Source: Steromphala cineraria (taxonomy: Eukaryota; Mollusca; Gastropoda; Trochida; Trochidae). From it: a stretch of DNA of 64,000 nt. Positions 12,540-27,100 of this stretch are shown here, one piece after another. The translations under genes were made by a program, and so were the position numbers. The number at the start of each line of letters is the position of its first letter. Positions within the stretch are counted from its first letter, which is position 1. The DNA lies in NCBI GenBank assembly GCA_916613615.1, contig OU744724.1:58480898-58544897 (forward strand). The letters run 5' to 3'. The notes under the pieces are model-generated. The model was not told where the DNA came from, made no database searches, and worked only from the letters and a program-made list of their open reading frames with translations.

Positions 12540-14469
12540 GAAGGGGATAACTGTCAAGTTGGATACATGTAAAGTAGATAGATGTCAACTTTGATGTGAG
12601 AAATATACAGTGGTCAAGGTGTCTGATAACAGGGGGATGTGATCGTACATAGCATGGTTCATTACATGCCCCATAACGATGTGTAACGATCAGCTCGGTG
12701 ATATGTACGCAGCTCAGCGTGCCTCTAATTAGCCGCGCTACGAGGGCTTTAGATATAATGGTATCGTAGTGTGGAGAAGTCGTTAAACCTGCCGAAACTC
12801 TTACCATGTAGACTAACACATGATCTCAGATTACTTGTTAATAGCATCACATGTTTTGTGAGTTTACAGTTTGTTATGTCTCTCATTCGTACCTGTATGT
12901 TTTTTATGTCAAGATTTTATTTAAGTTTTCTCTGTTTTTGCTGTCAAGTTGCATACAGTGTGATGAATAAGTATCATAATGAACATCTAAGGTCTAATCT
13001 ACTCAAGATGGATATTTAATTGATCTTCATGCCAAGAAAATTCTTTCACTACTTAGTTTATGTTTGTTTACAAACACATTTGCTGACTATCTTACTCAGC
13101 TGTTGTGAGCTGACAAAGTTGGTAAAATGCCATCATGTCAAATATATGTGACTCTCTTTTAATAAGTACATTGGAAATTGGAATAGATAATTTAAAAATT
13201 GAACTTTTTGTAACTTGGCAAGCATACAATTCATGATTCTTTGTTACCCAATAATTTGTGGTACATTTATACAGATATGATTATGGGGTTGTCATGTTTA
13301 TACTACGTACTATAAAAGGAATTAAATGACATGGATTCACAACAATGAATCAACAATGGATTCACAGAAATGAACTGATATTGGATTCATAAAAATGAAC
13401 TGATATTGGATTAACAAAAAGGAACTCAAAATAATCATTAATAAAATCAATCAATTTCTCCTTGATAAAACCTAATACATTCAAGTATGACAGATTTGAC
13501 ACCCTTCTCAACTGTTCTCCAAGTTGAGGTATATCTCATGTCAGTGTCATACAAGTGATTGACAGATTTGGACATGCAACCGACACCCTCTGTGATGGTG
13601 TCTCGTCAGGTCTTCACAATAGCTGGACACTGGTCAGATCTAAAGATGTGAATAACTGGTCATTGCTATTGATGTCTACACGCAAACGACTCTGATCTGT
13701 GATAGTGTTCCAGCTTAGTATCCATGAGTCCACAGTGAGCAGGACATCCTGGTGGGATCTATAGACGTGGCGTGTACTACCGGTCAATGCAATTGATGTA
13801 GCTTACCGGTCATTGAAGTGGACACACAGTCTCTTGTTACTGATTGAGAGAAGGAGACAGTGCGAGCGGACAGATAAAATCAGGACAGCCACCATTCACA
13901 TTCCATCACAGACACCTATTATTTGCATGAGGCGACAAACTGAAAAGCGATTCAGGCTTAAAAAGCTTGAAGAAAGGTTTCTTAAGCCTTTAAGATTTGA
14001 GTTTAGACTCGCCCAATGAGGTAGAAAATTGGCCATTAAGGATAGAATAACCTTCTGGTGTCCAGTTGGGGTCAGCTAGTCGCCAGCCAGGTCAACCTCT
14101 GACCCTTAACCTCACCTGGCTCCCTCACCTGCCCACTTACCTGTAACGAGCTGATGAAAGTGCAGGTAACTTTAGGTAAATGTCGGCACACAACATGGGA
14201 TTTGCATGTACATGACAAGATTGAAACGAGCACTGTAGCACAAAGTTTGTGTGTAAGGAAACAGTCATCAGTTTAGATCAAGGAAATAGAAATGCCACCT
14301 ACAGAAATGTCACTCTCCCAGGAAATCCATAAAAAACAGTACATTTACATATTTTAGTTCTAATTTAATTCACTTTTTTAAAGGAAATATAACCAAAGTT
14401 GATAATAAAAATTGTTTGTTACATATCTATCATAATAGTATATGAATGATTCAATTTTACTAATATGTA
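12540..14469. other. Non-coding sequence with short repeats
   Basis: A short minisatellite of GGATTCA..AAATGAACTGATATT-type units lies at about 13330-13425. A GC-richer stretch at 13560-14170 has partly repeated GGTC(A/G)-rich phrases. An open frame at 13813-14019 has no recognisable domain. Confidence 0.4.
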
Positions 14470-14615
14470 TGCAATAAGGAAGAGGATCATATGGATGATA
14501 ACTTCTTTATTCATGTTAGGCAACGTCATGCTTGACAACGACACAAGGAGCTGTGTCAACGTCACATTACATGAATAAAGAAGTTGTCATCCATATAATC
14601 CTCTTCCTTATTGCA
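14470..14615. mobile_element. Foldback element with 47-bp arms
   Basis: The left arm 14470-14516 and right arm 14569-14615 are reverse complements with only a few mismatches (for example TGCAATAAGGAAGAGGAT against ATCCTCTTCCTTATTGCA). A roughly 52-bp centre contains its own shorter complementary words (CAACGTCA, ACACAAGGAGCTGTGT). Transcribed, it would fold into a long hairpin. It is a non-coding foldback/MITE. Confidence 0.8.
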
Positions 14616-15437
14616 TTTCCAACTTCTAAAATGCCTCTCAAAGAAAATATATATGCAGACATGCAATTTACAAAATCATTTTAAGTACAATTCATTGTTT
14701 TAAAGTTAAGAATACAAAGAACAAACAGCCTTCTCATAAACTATCCACCTTTTTTTAAATCTTCAAAGAAGAATTTTTTATTTTTTATTTTTTTCATACT
14801 ATTTAGTTTTCTTCTTCATCCGTTATATATGATACTGCCCTACACAAAGAGACATAAAGCCAGAGAACAAACGAGCGCTTATGTCGTCTGACATGATATC
14901 TGATGTATGAGCAGAGACAAGAGAAGAGTGAGCGGGGTTCAGCTAAACTGAGACATGAAACAATGTCTCATCTCCACAGAGGGTGTGTCTCATTACAAAA
15001 CATACCCCATCTGTCACAAGGACATGGTCTTTGAGATATTGGTATAAGTATAAATAATATAGCCATAATCTTATGAATCCCTTAATGTTTTCTTATTGTT
15101 TTTTTCTAAATCAATTGATTACAAGTTGAAATTTGTTGGATAAAGTCTTAATCTTATGAATTCATTGATGTCTTAATTTTTTTTTTAAATCAATCGATTA
15201 CAAGTTGAATTTTGTCGGATAATAAATTAATGTAATTCATGACTGTAGCAAAATTAAAAAAAAAATTAATTAAAGAAATGTTAATTGTACAACTAATGTT
15301 TTTAGTTTGATTCAGTAAAATGCTTCAAAATGTTTTATTAATGTCTATGTCGATTGATGATATTTCTGGCAATCACACTGTGTCACATTGTATCAGTGAT
15401 TCGATCTAGGATCCTAGATTTAGATTCTTTGAGTTAA
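14616..15437. other. Non-coding sequence
   Basis: AT-rich. A local duplication is visible around 15060-15240, where phrases with AATCTTATGAAT and AATC(A)ATTGATTACAAGTTGAA recur. Confidence 0.4.
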
Positions 15438-15712
15438 TATTAATGCTAAATGTATTAATTTGACAGTGTCAAAAATCACATTACACAAGCCAATCATCCA
15501 CAGTCAGAGGACAAAGTATTGAAAGTCCATAAAATCCATTGGCGGCCATTTTGTGTAAGAAAAGGGAATCACATGGCTAAATATTACGTTATATATTTGA
15601 ATTAGTACTGCATCATTTAGTTTAGATACATTTTTTTCAATTGGAACCATTAATTCTAATTTTCCTGACATCACCTTATATTCCCCATAAAAACATGCTA
15701 CTGCCCCTTTAA
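15438..15712. mobile_element. MITE family A, copy 2 (5' truncated)
   Basis: It starts inside the family A sequence at the TTAATGCTAAATG segment and runs to the ATGCTACTGCCCCTTTAA end. The outer 65 bp or so present at 5802-5866 are missing. The interior aligns with 5867-6166, including CCAATCATCCA.AGTCAGAG. Confidence 0.75.
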
Positions 15713-15879
15713 ATCAGTTCCAGCGCCTGAGATCCATAGACTCAATGGGAGGTATCAGTGTCCCTGTGAACCTAAAATAGACAAAAAACAATTGCAGACG
15801 ATTAATCTCAAGTGATGATCAGACACTCTGGTCCCTGCAGCTTTATCAGTGCTGATAGTTCTGTATCTGAAGGTGAGAG

Positions 15880-17060
15880 AGTGGGCCAATTAGTAGCACC
15901 TTGCTGTACACCTATTTCAGTGGTCCATTGATCAACCCTTCAGGCTAGTTTATACTGCAGAGAAGGATCTGTTTCTGTACCTAGGGAGCGTTCTAGTACC
16001 TTTAGCTTAGTGATTGACTAGATGGCTTTCTATAAGATGATTTTACAGTTTGAAAGATAGTTCATCAATCTAAAAGTGTAAGAATTTTAACTATCACCTA
16101 TTTCAGTGGTCCATTGATCAACCCTTCAGGCTAGTTCATACTTCAGAGGGGGATCAGATTCTGTACCTAGGGAGTGTATTTGTACTTTAGCTTTGTGATG
16201 ACTGATGCCCGGGTAGATTGCAATTGCAATGGATGCTTCTACAGTTTTTTATTTTATTTTAACTATTTAAGTATTTTCTGTACCTAGGTGAGCGTACTTG
16301 TACTTTTAGCTTAGTGATTGGATAGATGGCTTTCTATAAGATGATTTTACAGTTTGAAAGATAGTTTACCAAACTAAGGTTATGACTTAAATTGACTAAA
16401 TAGCTTTCTTTAGGATGATTTTTCTGTTTGAAAGATAGTTGACTAACCTGAGGGATGACAAGCAGTGAATCTAGAAGATATGACAAGATGGCATTGTATA
16501 ACATGATTCTATCATTTTTTTGATAATTTGACAATAGTGTAAGAATTTTAACTATCACCTATTTCAATGGTCCATTGATCAACCCTTCAGGCTAGTTTAT
16601 ACTGTAGAGGGGGATCTGTTTCTGTACCTAGGGAAGACTTGTCTTGTACTTTTAGCTTAGTGATTGACTAGATGGCTTTCTATAGGATGATTTTACAGTT
16701 TGAAAGATAGTTGACCAAACTAAGAGATGACTTAAATTGACTAGATGGCTCTCCATAGGATGAATTTACTGTTGAAAAGATAGTTCACCATCTTAAGTGA
16801 CAACAAGCAGTTGAAGAAGTTTAACTAGGAGATATTGTTATAAAGCTATATTGAGGTGATGGCATTGTATAGGATTCTTTATTGTTTAATAGCTAGCTCA
16901 CCAACTTGAGGAAAGTGAGTTGTATATGAATTTAACTAGGAGCTATGGTCATTTTATTGAGCTTTATGACTATACATGGCATTGTATAGGATTATTCTAC
17001 AATCTAATAGATAGTTCAGCTTAAATTAACTAAACAGTATTCAATAGGATGATTCTGCAA
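15880..17060. repeat. Diverged dispersed tandem repeats
   Basis: The phrase CACCTATTTCA.TGGTCCATTGATCAACCCTTCAGGCTAGTT recurs near 15908, 16096 and 16555. Each copy is followed by GGATC.GTTTCTGTACCTAGG, and then by TTTAGCTTAGTGATTG, TAGATGGCTTTCTATA and GATGATTTTACAGTTTGAAAGATAGTT phrases repeated several more times. It is non-coding. Confidence 0.7.
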
Positions 17061-17976
17061 TTAAACAGGTAGTTCAGCAAACAAGGAAGACAAATAATGT
17101 CAGAATTTTCTTACTTTAACTTTTACTTTCAGATACTGTAATTTTAGTTTAATTTTACATAAGGATGGAAGACGGTAAAATCAGTAAAACTACACATATT
17201 TACGGATGAAAAAACATCAGAATTAAGCAAAACGGATGAAAAACACTGAAAAATGTAAATTCATAATTTTGTTTAACTGCTAACATGATTGATTGTACAA
17301 CTATATTTCATGCTGTTTGTGTGGTCTAGGTTTCTATAATTACAATTTTGGATGTTGTCTGACAATTATTTCTGATAAAGTATAATAAATCTTAGCAATC
17401 ATTCAAAATCTATGTGTGCAGCATGATAGCTGATATTTATGTTTGTTGAGAGAGATAAGATGAAGCAATTACTGTTGTGAGCTGCATCTTGACATGCTGT
17501 CACTGCACAAATGTCTGAACACAACAACAAATATAAGTCAAATATGATTTATTAGTTGATAGTTGATCGCCTGATATGAATTTGACCAAATTCCTCTGTG
17601 ATGAACTATCCTGCAGCAACAGAATGGTTCTTCCTCTCTGCAAATGCTGCATCTGTTTGCATTGCCAAAATGCAATTTGAATTTAAAAAATCCTTACCAT
17701 GATCATGTTGCTATCAAATTGAAATTGTATCAAGATCAGCTGTCAGTAAGTGATCTAAAAAAGGGGAAGAAAGATAAGTGGCTGAAGGCTGGTTCCACAA
17801 ATACGTTAGTTCATACTTCGGCTTGAACCATTTCTCTGAACCACATTCTCCTGTGGAGAAGTTTCATGCAGCATCAGAATGGTTCTTCCACACTGCAAAT
17901 GTCATGAAAAAATGCAGGTGTTAACCTGGTCTTTTTGGAGAAGTATAGATATATTGATGTCTATTTTGCTCTCCAG
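17061..17976. other. Probable intron or 5' flank upstream of the first recognised LDLa exon
   Basis: No LDLa-like or signal-peptide exon was found here. Around 17600-17650 and 17860-17910 a CAGAATGGTTCTTCC...CTGCAAATG phrase is duplicated. It ends with the acceptor CTCTCCAG at 17969-17976. Confidence 0.4.
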
Positions 17977-18108
17977 ATGGCGCCCCGTGCAGTCCTGGAA
18001 GTCAGCGGTGCCACAATATCGCCAAGTGTGTCCCGAAGGCGAGACTTTGCGATGGATTCAACGACTGCGGTGACAACTCAGATGAACAGAACTGTGCAAC
18101 CATCACAG
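17977..18108 (+). CDS. LDLa exon 1
   Basis: Acceptor CTCTCCAG, donor CAG/GTAGG, 132 bp, phase 1-1. Six cysteines in the pattern CSPGSQRC...C...[16 protein letters not shown]. It is the most diverged module of the array and belongs to none of the recent duplicate groups. Confidence 0.85.
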
Positions 18109-21100
18109 GTAGGATTTAAAAATTGGTACATTTTTAAGAATAAATGAAACCGCTCAAGTGTATGATCAGAGGTGTTCCGTTAACATTTTGGCTTCAAATT
18201 TAAAGTGAACAGAAGTAACCACTATCTCATGTACTTGTATGGTCATTGATAGTGTTAAAGTATATTGTCAGAAGTGTCCAGAAGAAACAATTTTGCCTTA
18301 TATTTAAAGTGAACAGAACTGTGTCACTAACACATGTATAAGTATTGATAGTGTTAAAAATAAATGATGTTATAAAAATAAATTTGCACAAGTGTAATAT
18401 AAGTATAATCTTAAAACTGTGTTGTTCTTAATTGCTTAGACATTTTTCAATAAATTGTGATTTCCTGTTCACAAACAGAAAAAGGTGATAAACGTTTTGG
18501 ACTATTCATCCAATTTCTGTATCTTTTTTATTAGAAAATCAATGTGGTGAAGGACGGTCCATGTGTCGAGGTGTCAAGAAATGTGTGTCAGATAGACAGA
18601 GATGTGATGGATACGACGACTGTGGAGATAATTCTGATGAGGAGAACTGTGAACCTGATATAGGTGAGATTTCATTCGATGGAAAATTGACAATTGTTAC
18701 TTGTACGTGTGCAGAGAGTCAATTGAACTATTACAAAGAGATAATGGGATGATTAATTTGTCAGATCTTTTGAGGACCTTTTTTGAGAAACAACAAAGTG
18801 ATCTATCCAAAACAAAACAAAATGTTTTCAACTGTACGTATTGTTTTTATTCAAAATTACTTTAAATTAGCACTTCAAATTTTTTTTAAAATTATGCAAA
18901 CCCATTTCCCTATTTCAGATAATATAAAGGTGTTCACACGAAAATGGCTTCTAGCAATTTTTGCTTTGACTACTATATACTTTTCCCCACATTTCAGGCT
19001 CAACAAACCAGTGCGGTGAAGGACGGTCCATGTGTCGTGGTGTCAAGAAATGTGTGTCAGATAGACAGAGATGTGACGGATATGACGACTGTGGAGATAA
19101 TTCTGATGAGGAGAACTGTGATGATAAAGGAGGTAGGAGAATAATTTATGTATTCTTTATGTGATATCAGTGTGAAAAAATGTTGATATTATTAAACATA
19201 TATATTATTGGACATTTTTGATGATATACATATATGGCATTTGATATCATTCTAAAAAATGTGAATTTTGAATACTACCAATCAATGATATATATATATG
19301 TATATCATATGTCAATGTATATGATATCATTTTATTGTATCAAAGTATTTTGTTGTATGCGCATATGCGCATTTGATATAATTCTAAAAAATGTGAATTT
19401 TGAATACTACCAATCAATGTTATATATATGTATATCATATGTCAATGTATATGATATCATTTTATGGTATCAAAGTATTGTATGTGTAATGTGTAATATA
19501 AAAAGCAAGTTTTCTGGATAATTACTTCCCTATTATAAAAATTACAACAATAATGAAGTTGTTTCGTTGGTATTTCATGCTCAATCACTGAAATTTGAGT
19601 GTAAATATTTTATTAAATGATTATGTCATGTTTTCATGTAAACTAAGCACCCGACATGCATGACCCCCCAACCCTCTCCCCACACCACATGGTGTCTCGT
19701 TATTATGGATTTCCCTTTGGTGTAGGTGTTCATAACAGCATGGTGTTATCATTGATGCAGAATCCATACACAGATCCCTCGTACATTTCACCTGCAGTGA
19801 AATCAACATGGCTGTAACAGCATTGGTATCACTATCATCCTTTCAGTTACATTTCACGGTTTCTATGTCATTGTGTAAATGTAACACAAACAAATCAATC
19901 CAAATTCTTGTTTTTGTAATATCAAATTTTGAATCAATTTCCTCCATCTCTTTGGAAACTAATATTTGTTAATATCAAGTTATGTGTTCATATTCTCAGA
20001 TGTTGATTTCACTGAAAGGTCTGTCATGTGATTAATACCCTTATCCCTGGTATCACTGGCGTAATGTAACAAAATGGATTGGCCCCTTGGGCATGGTTGG
20101 TCTAACTGCGCTGCATGTGCAGCGTGCGCATATATTGCATGTGCGTGTGTACACAGGTAGAGGGTGCACTCCGGGCTCCACCATGTGCAGATCGGTGCGC
20201 AGGTGCGTTCCAGACGCTCGGAGATGTGATGGATACGACGACTGCGGAGATAACTCTGATGAGGAGAACTGTGGCACGACTGGTACGTCACAAAATATAC
20301 GGTCAATAGAGATTATTTCCAAAGCACATCTGGTACATATCTTATATAAAAACAAGGTCCTATCTTTCCAAAGAGTCTCATTGAAATCACTGTTGTAACA
20401 CTCACCTGTGGGTAGGTGAAATTAAGCCAATATTTGTTCTTCTCAAACTTGGTTAATTTTTCCCATAACATACACACCGCCAAATCTGTAATATGTCAAA
20501 AGTGGAACAAAATAATTTACTAAGTGCAATAGAATTACCCCATGCATCACATATGTTCCAGACATGTTTCTTCATGATCAATACAAAAATTCTTAAAGAT
20601 CAGTTACAAATGTTGTATTTCTGTATTGTAGATTGAAAATGCACTCATTTTAGTTTCCATCCTACTTAAGTTACACAAATCATATCTTAATTCTGTCACC
20701 TCTGTTTTATCAACAGTCTTCTAGCATGAATGACAGCGAACAGAGATAGGGATGTTGTTTTTAGATTGATAAATGACCCGATTTGGTATTCCCAATACCT
20801 AATCTTATAAAGATTTCAGTAAGAATATATTTTTTTGTGATTTCACAAAATGAAAATGCCATCAAGAAAATTTGGCTGTTCCAATACATATACCCATGAA
20901 TTATGATTGAGCTTATATGATCAGATGTGACCTTTCTGAAACAAAATAAAGAGTATAGAGTGAAAGATATGAGATATACAAGTAATATTATGTTACCGCC
21001 TGTTGATAAAGCATATGTAGATAAAAGATATGCTCAGTGTTTAAAAAATAGCCCTTGCGGCAGTCCTTAAACTGGCTACTGTTCGCCAGGACTGGTAACT

Positions 21101-24100
21101 TTTCAAAATTGTCTTTATCTTCCCCCAAGGAATTGACCAATTCATTTTCAGGACTAGGCTAGGTTTTCAATTTATTTTATACACTGATATGCTGTTTTTA
21201 AATTTGAAAAAAAAAAATCAAAATATTTCTAAATTCCTACAACAGATAATAATGTTGACAACCCATGCGGTCGAGGTAGATCCATGTGTCGTAGCGTGAG
21301 GAAATGTGTGTCTGATGCTCGGAGATGTGACGGCATCGATGATTGTGGAGACGGATCCGATGAAGAAAAATGTCAAACTGAAATAGGTAAAGAATGCCCT
21401 CACCATCCATTTGATAATTGATATTACATAAGATTTTGTGTCTCTGATAGAGTAGCTAGCACTTTAAAGGGGCGGTATATGTAGCTTGAATTTTTATGTA
21501 AACAAAGGATTCTTATGAAACTAAAAATATATGTTACTGATTTTAAACCATTGTGTTTAAGTGATGCTAGATTACCATATTTGATTAGTATACGCAATTC
21601 TGTTTCACTAGCTTACATGATTAAAAGGTGTCTTCACAAATAAAGCCACAAACAGTTTTCGCTTGATACTAGATATTTATACCTTGACCAAAGGTGCAGT
21701 AATTTAATTGGTCAGTTGTTGTCGAAGATAAAAGTAAGCCATGCTCACTTTTTTTCTTGTTTCTTCGGCAAATACATATAGTAAAGTTGAGTAATAAGAT
21801 GTTGTCTCTCTGCAGCATAAACTAATATTTGTTTGGAGAAAATTAAGAGATAAATTTGTTAAGTTTGATGCAACAGCCCCTTTAAAATGGAAACTTTATT
21901 AAGAAATGAATTTTAGTCGACACAATTTCATGTTTATTACCAAGAAATAACTTTTTGACATGAATCGATTAAGGTTAATGTTATATCATGTTGAATCATT
22001 CCATATTTAGACAACAGTTTGAACAACCCATGTGGTCGAGGTAGATCCATGTGTCGTAGCGTGAGGAAATGTGTGTCAGACAGACAGAAATGTGATGGCA
22101 TTGACGACTGTGGTGATGGTTCTGATGAAGAGAACTGTCAAACTGTTATAGGTAGCTAGATCTTCTATCATTTTCCCATAAATATTTTTTTCACATATTA
22201 ATTTAAAGAATGAAATACAGTTACAACTTGTTGAGTACATTAAAAGAATTTTTTTGTTTGGAAAAAAATTAAAATTTAATAACATCTCAATAAAGAGATA
22301 CTTTTCTTTTTTTATATTCAGAATTTTTAGTTTTAATACTTTAAAAAAACGTATTTGATTTTTCTAGACAACAGTTTGAACAACCCTTGTGGTCCGGGTA
22401 GATCTATGTGTCGTAGCGTGAGGAAATGTGTGTCAGACAGACAGAAATGTGACGGCATTGACGACTGTGGCGATGGTTCTGATGAAGAGAACTGTCAAAC
22501 TGTTATAGGTAGATCTAATATTATCTTCTAATAAATATTTTATTTCAAATATTAAGTGGAAAGACATAAAAAAAATATTCAAAAAGAAGAAAAATACAAT
22601 TACAACTTGTTGAGGATATTGAAATAATGTTTTTGGAAAAACAATTTTTTTTAAGAGCATCTCAATAAAGAGTTAATTTTCTTTTTTTTAAATTCAGAAT
22701 TTTTAGATTTAATACTTAAAAAAAAACTTATTTGCATATTTCTAGACAACAGTTTGAACAACCCATGTGGTCGGGGTAGATCCATTTGTCGTAGCGTGAG
22801 GAAATGTGTGTCAAACAGACAGAAATGCGACGGTACTGACGACTGTGGTGATGGTTCTGATGAAGAGAACTGTCAAACTCAAATAGGTATTATTGATTAT
22901 AAGCAAATAGGTATCACTGCATTTCTTTTTATTATTTTTCATTATACTGTTGTAAAAATACATTTTGTAAAGGTTCTATAGTGGAAACAGTAGGAAAACA
23001 AAGGAGCAGAAATTGTAAGCCAAAACACTTTCATTAATTTATTAACAGAATCTCTTAGTATGATTTTCAGTTAATTTGAAAAACAGATAGAGTCGATGGG
23101 AACCCCGAAAGCTAAAAACGGGTGAAATTTTGTATTCATTTCTGTAACTTTTTTTCATATATTATTTACGAAATTTTTTAAATATACTAGAGCAAAGATG
23201 CTTTTTTTTACCTCCTACCGTTTAAGACATCCAATCCCAAAAATCTATTAATCAACTACCCTAATACATTTTGTCTTGCCTTAAAATGTTCAAATTATTT
23301 TTACAAAACATTGATGTAAATTCTCAATGATAATACATTTGGATTTTGAACTCCAATCTCTTAAACTCATTTTCTTTTCCCTCACAGACAGGCATCAAAA
23401 CCCATGTGGGCGTGGCAGGTCCATGTGTCGTAGCATACGTAGATGCGTGTCAGATAATCAGAGATGCAACGGACACGATGATTGCGGCGATAATTCTGAC
23501 GAGGAAAATTGTTTCCCAGGTGTGGTCTTCTGGTCAAAAATATTCAAACTGAAAAGTCATTGAAATAAAAAAAAAAATTTTTGTATATTTGAAATTTATG
23601 TACAATTTCATTTTATTTTCTAATATTTGTTGTATCTTTGTTTCAGCAATTCTATCAATTTTTCTTTTTGCATGATATCCAATACACTGACACAGCATGT
23701 GGCACTGGTTTAATGGTTTAGGGTACAAGGTGTCTGAAATGTACGTTGAAATGCATGGTGTCCCTTTCCTCCAAACTAAATGTCATTTTACCAATGTACT
23801 AACTTTCAACAACATGTCATAAGAAAATAATATATATGTAAATCAGTTTGACAAACAATATTGCTAATGATATACTTTATATCTATATATTAGGCACAAC
23901 AAACCAGTGCGGTGAGGGACAATCCATGTGTCGAGGTGTCAAAAAATGTGTATCAGATAGACAGAGATGTGACGGATACGACGACTGCGGAGATAATTCT
24001 GATGAGGAGAACTGTGATGATAAAGGAGGTAGGAGAATAATTAATGAATTCTTTACATGATATCAGTTAATATAAAGGTGTTCACACTAAAATGGCTTTT

Positions 24101-27100
24101 AGCAATTTTTGCTTTGACTTTTATATATACTTTTTCTCAACATTTCAGGCTCAACAAACCAGTGCGGTGAAGGACGATCCATGTGTCGAGGTGTCAAGAA
24201 ATGTGTGTCAGATAGACAGAGATGCGATGGATACGACGATTGTGGAGATAATTCTGATGAGGAGAACTGTGATGATAAAGGAGGTAGGAGAATAATTAAT
24301 GAATTCTTTACATGATATCAGTTAATATAAAGGTGTTCACACTAAAATGGCTTTTAGCAATTTTTGCTTTGACTTTTATATATACTTTTTCTCAACATTT
24401 CAGGCTCAACAAACCAGTGCGGTGAAGGACGATCCATGTGTCGAGGTGTCAAGAAATGTGTGTCAGATAGACAGAGATGTGATGGATACGACGACTGTGG
24501 AGATAATTCTGATGAGGAGAACTGTGGAACGGATACAGGTGAGATTTAATTCGGTCGATATGATTGTCAATTGCTACATGTACATGTGCAGAAGGTCAAT
24601 CAAAGTATTACATACAGATAAAGGTATGATTAATTTATCGGATCTATATAGGGGCACTAACTTTTTAGGAGAAAACAAAGGGATCTCTCCAAAATAAAAC
24701 AAAATGTTTCCAATTGCAACCTAACATTTGTTCAGTTGAGTTATATGTTAATCCATTACCCTATCTCAATGATTAAAGGTGTTCACATTAAAATGGCTTT
24801 TAGCAATTTTTGCTTTGACTTCTATATATACTTTTTCTCAACATTTCAGGCTCAACAAACCAGTGCGGTGAAGGACGATCCATGTGTCGAGGTGTCAAGA
24901 AATGTGTGTCAGATAGACAGAGATGTGATGGATACGACGACTGTGGAGATAATTCTGATGAGGAGAACTGTGGAACGGATACAGGTGAGATTTAATTCGG
25001 TCGATAATAATTGTCAATTGTGCAAGTGCAGAGAGTCAATCAAAGTATTACATACAGATAAAGGTATGATTAATTTATTGGATCTATATAGGGGCACTAA
25101 CTTTTAAGGAGAAAACAAAGGGATCTCTCCAAAACAAAACAAAATGTTTCCAATTGCAACCTAACATTTGTTCAGTTAAGCAACATATAATCGATTTCCC
25201 TATCTCAATGATTAAAGGTGTTCACATTAAAATGGTTTCTAGCAATTTTTGCTTTGACTTCTATATACTTTTTCTCAACATTTCAGGCTCAACAAACCAA
25301 TGTGGCAAAGGACGATCGATGTGTCGAGGTGTCAAGAAATGTGTGTCAGATAGACAGAGATGTGATGGATACGACGATTGTGGAGATAATTCTGATGAGG
25401 AGAACTGTGGAACGGATACAGGTGAGATTTATAATAACAAATAATACTGACCAATGTAAAAGTTTAGTACAACATAATTCTTGTTTCGTTGCACACCATG
25501 CATGTAACATTTTAAGTTTGCTAATGATGTTGAAGACAATTCAATGTGATTCTGATATTTACACAAACATTCTACCTGGTATAAGATTATTACTGCTAGT
25601 AACATAACTATTACAAGTGTGTAACATATTGTTACTGCAGGTAACACAACTATGACAAGTGTGTATATAAACATTGTTACTTCACACAACTGTGACAAGT
25701 GTGTAACATTGTTACTTCAGGTAACACAACTATGACAAATGTGTAACATTGATACTTCACACAACTGTGACAAGTGTGAAACATTGTTACTTTAGGTAAC
25801 ACAACTATGACAAGTGTATAACATTGTTGCTGCAGGTAACACAACTGTGATAAGTGTGTAACATTGTTACTTCAGGTAACACAACTATGACAAGTGTATA
25901 ACATTGTTACTGCAGGTAACACAACTATGACAAGTGTATAACATTGTTACTGCAGGTAACACAACTGTGATAAGTGTGTAACATTGTTACTTCAGGTAAC
26001 ACAACTATGACAAGTGTATAACATTGTTACTGCTAGTAACACAACTGTGATAAGTGTGTAACATTGTTACTTCAGGTAACACAACTATGACAAGTGTATA
26101 ACATTGTTACTGCTAGTAACACAACTGTGACAAGTGTGTAACATTGTTACTTCACACAACTGTGACAAGCAGGGATGCAGAAATCGGTCTATTTGCCGGA
26201 CATGTCCGATTGGGAATTCAGTTTGACCGATTGAAAAAGTGACCTGTCGGACATTCAAGGAGTCATTTGACCGATTGAAGATAATCAAAGAATTACTAAA
26301 CAAACAGATAAACAAGCCTGAGTTGACTAACAAGCAATCAATAAAGGCCGATGAAATGCCCCGCTTGTGTCGGTCATAATTGTAATGAAAACACGAACCG
26401 GTCATCAATGAAACAACTAATCCATTCAAACGACATAAATACCTTGTTATCTTTAATTATTGGATCATCTCAGTGTCATGCATTGAGCAAAACAAGTCAC
26501 TAAGGCCAAACTTTTTTTAAAAAGACATCAAACAACTTCACATCGTTATTTTACATGCTGTTACTATATCCTCCCTCCACTAACTTCACAAGCTCCATGC
26601 ATTGACTTTGCAAGCAATACTTCATTAACACAGTGTTCGGAGCTTTCATTACTGCAGGGAGGTGAAAGGAACAGCAGGATTACTGCAGTGATAGGGAAAC
26701 GAAAACAGGCTGATCTGTTGGCAAGTTTGACAGGCTAAAAAAACTTATGCAGTGTGTGTCAAGTAGTTGATCTGCATCATAACTTAATAGAATTATATTT
26801 AAAACAGCCAAAGTAATTTTATTTTACTCAATGTAATGTATTTTCAGTGTTTTATTTTTGCATTGCATTGCATGCGTTGCTATAAATAGATCTGTACATC
26901 GTCTGCTTTCCAGTTAATATTAGATTCTAAGCACCTGGCATTTGTTTACTGAATAACTGACACTATTGAAACTTGATTATTTATTTAAATTATAAACATA
27001 TTCATATACCTAGGCCTAAACATCATAGTAATAAGTAAATTACTGAGTAGACTTAAATTTAGTCTATGAAATATTTCCACATGTTCAATCGTGTATTTAC

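Noticed and set aside
12237..12572. 111-codon repetitive frame on the + strand, with an antisense counterpart
   Set aside because: It is created by the three-copy repeat whose unit lacks stops. Both strands are open, and no domain is present.
20087..20398. A 103-codon frame starting upstream of LDLa exon 4
   Set aside because: It is exon 4 read through its acceptor and donor. The extra parts are intron; the exon itself is annotated.
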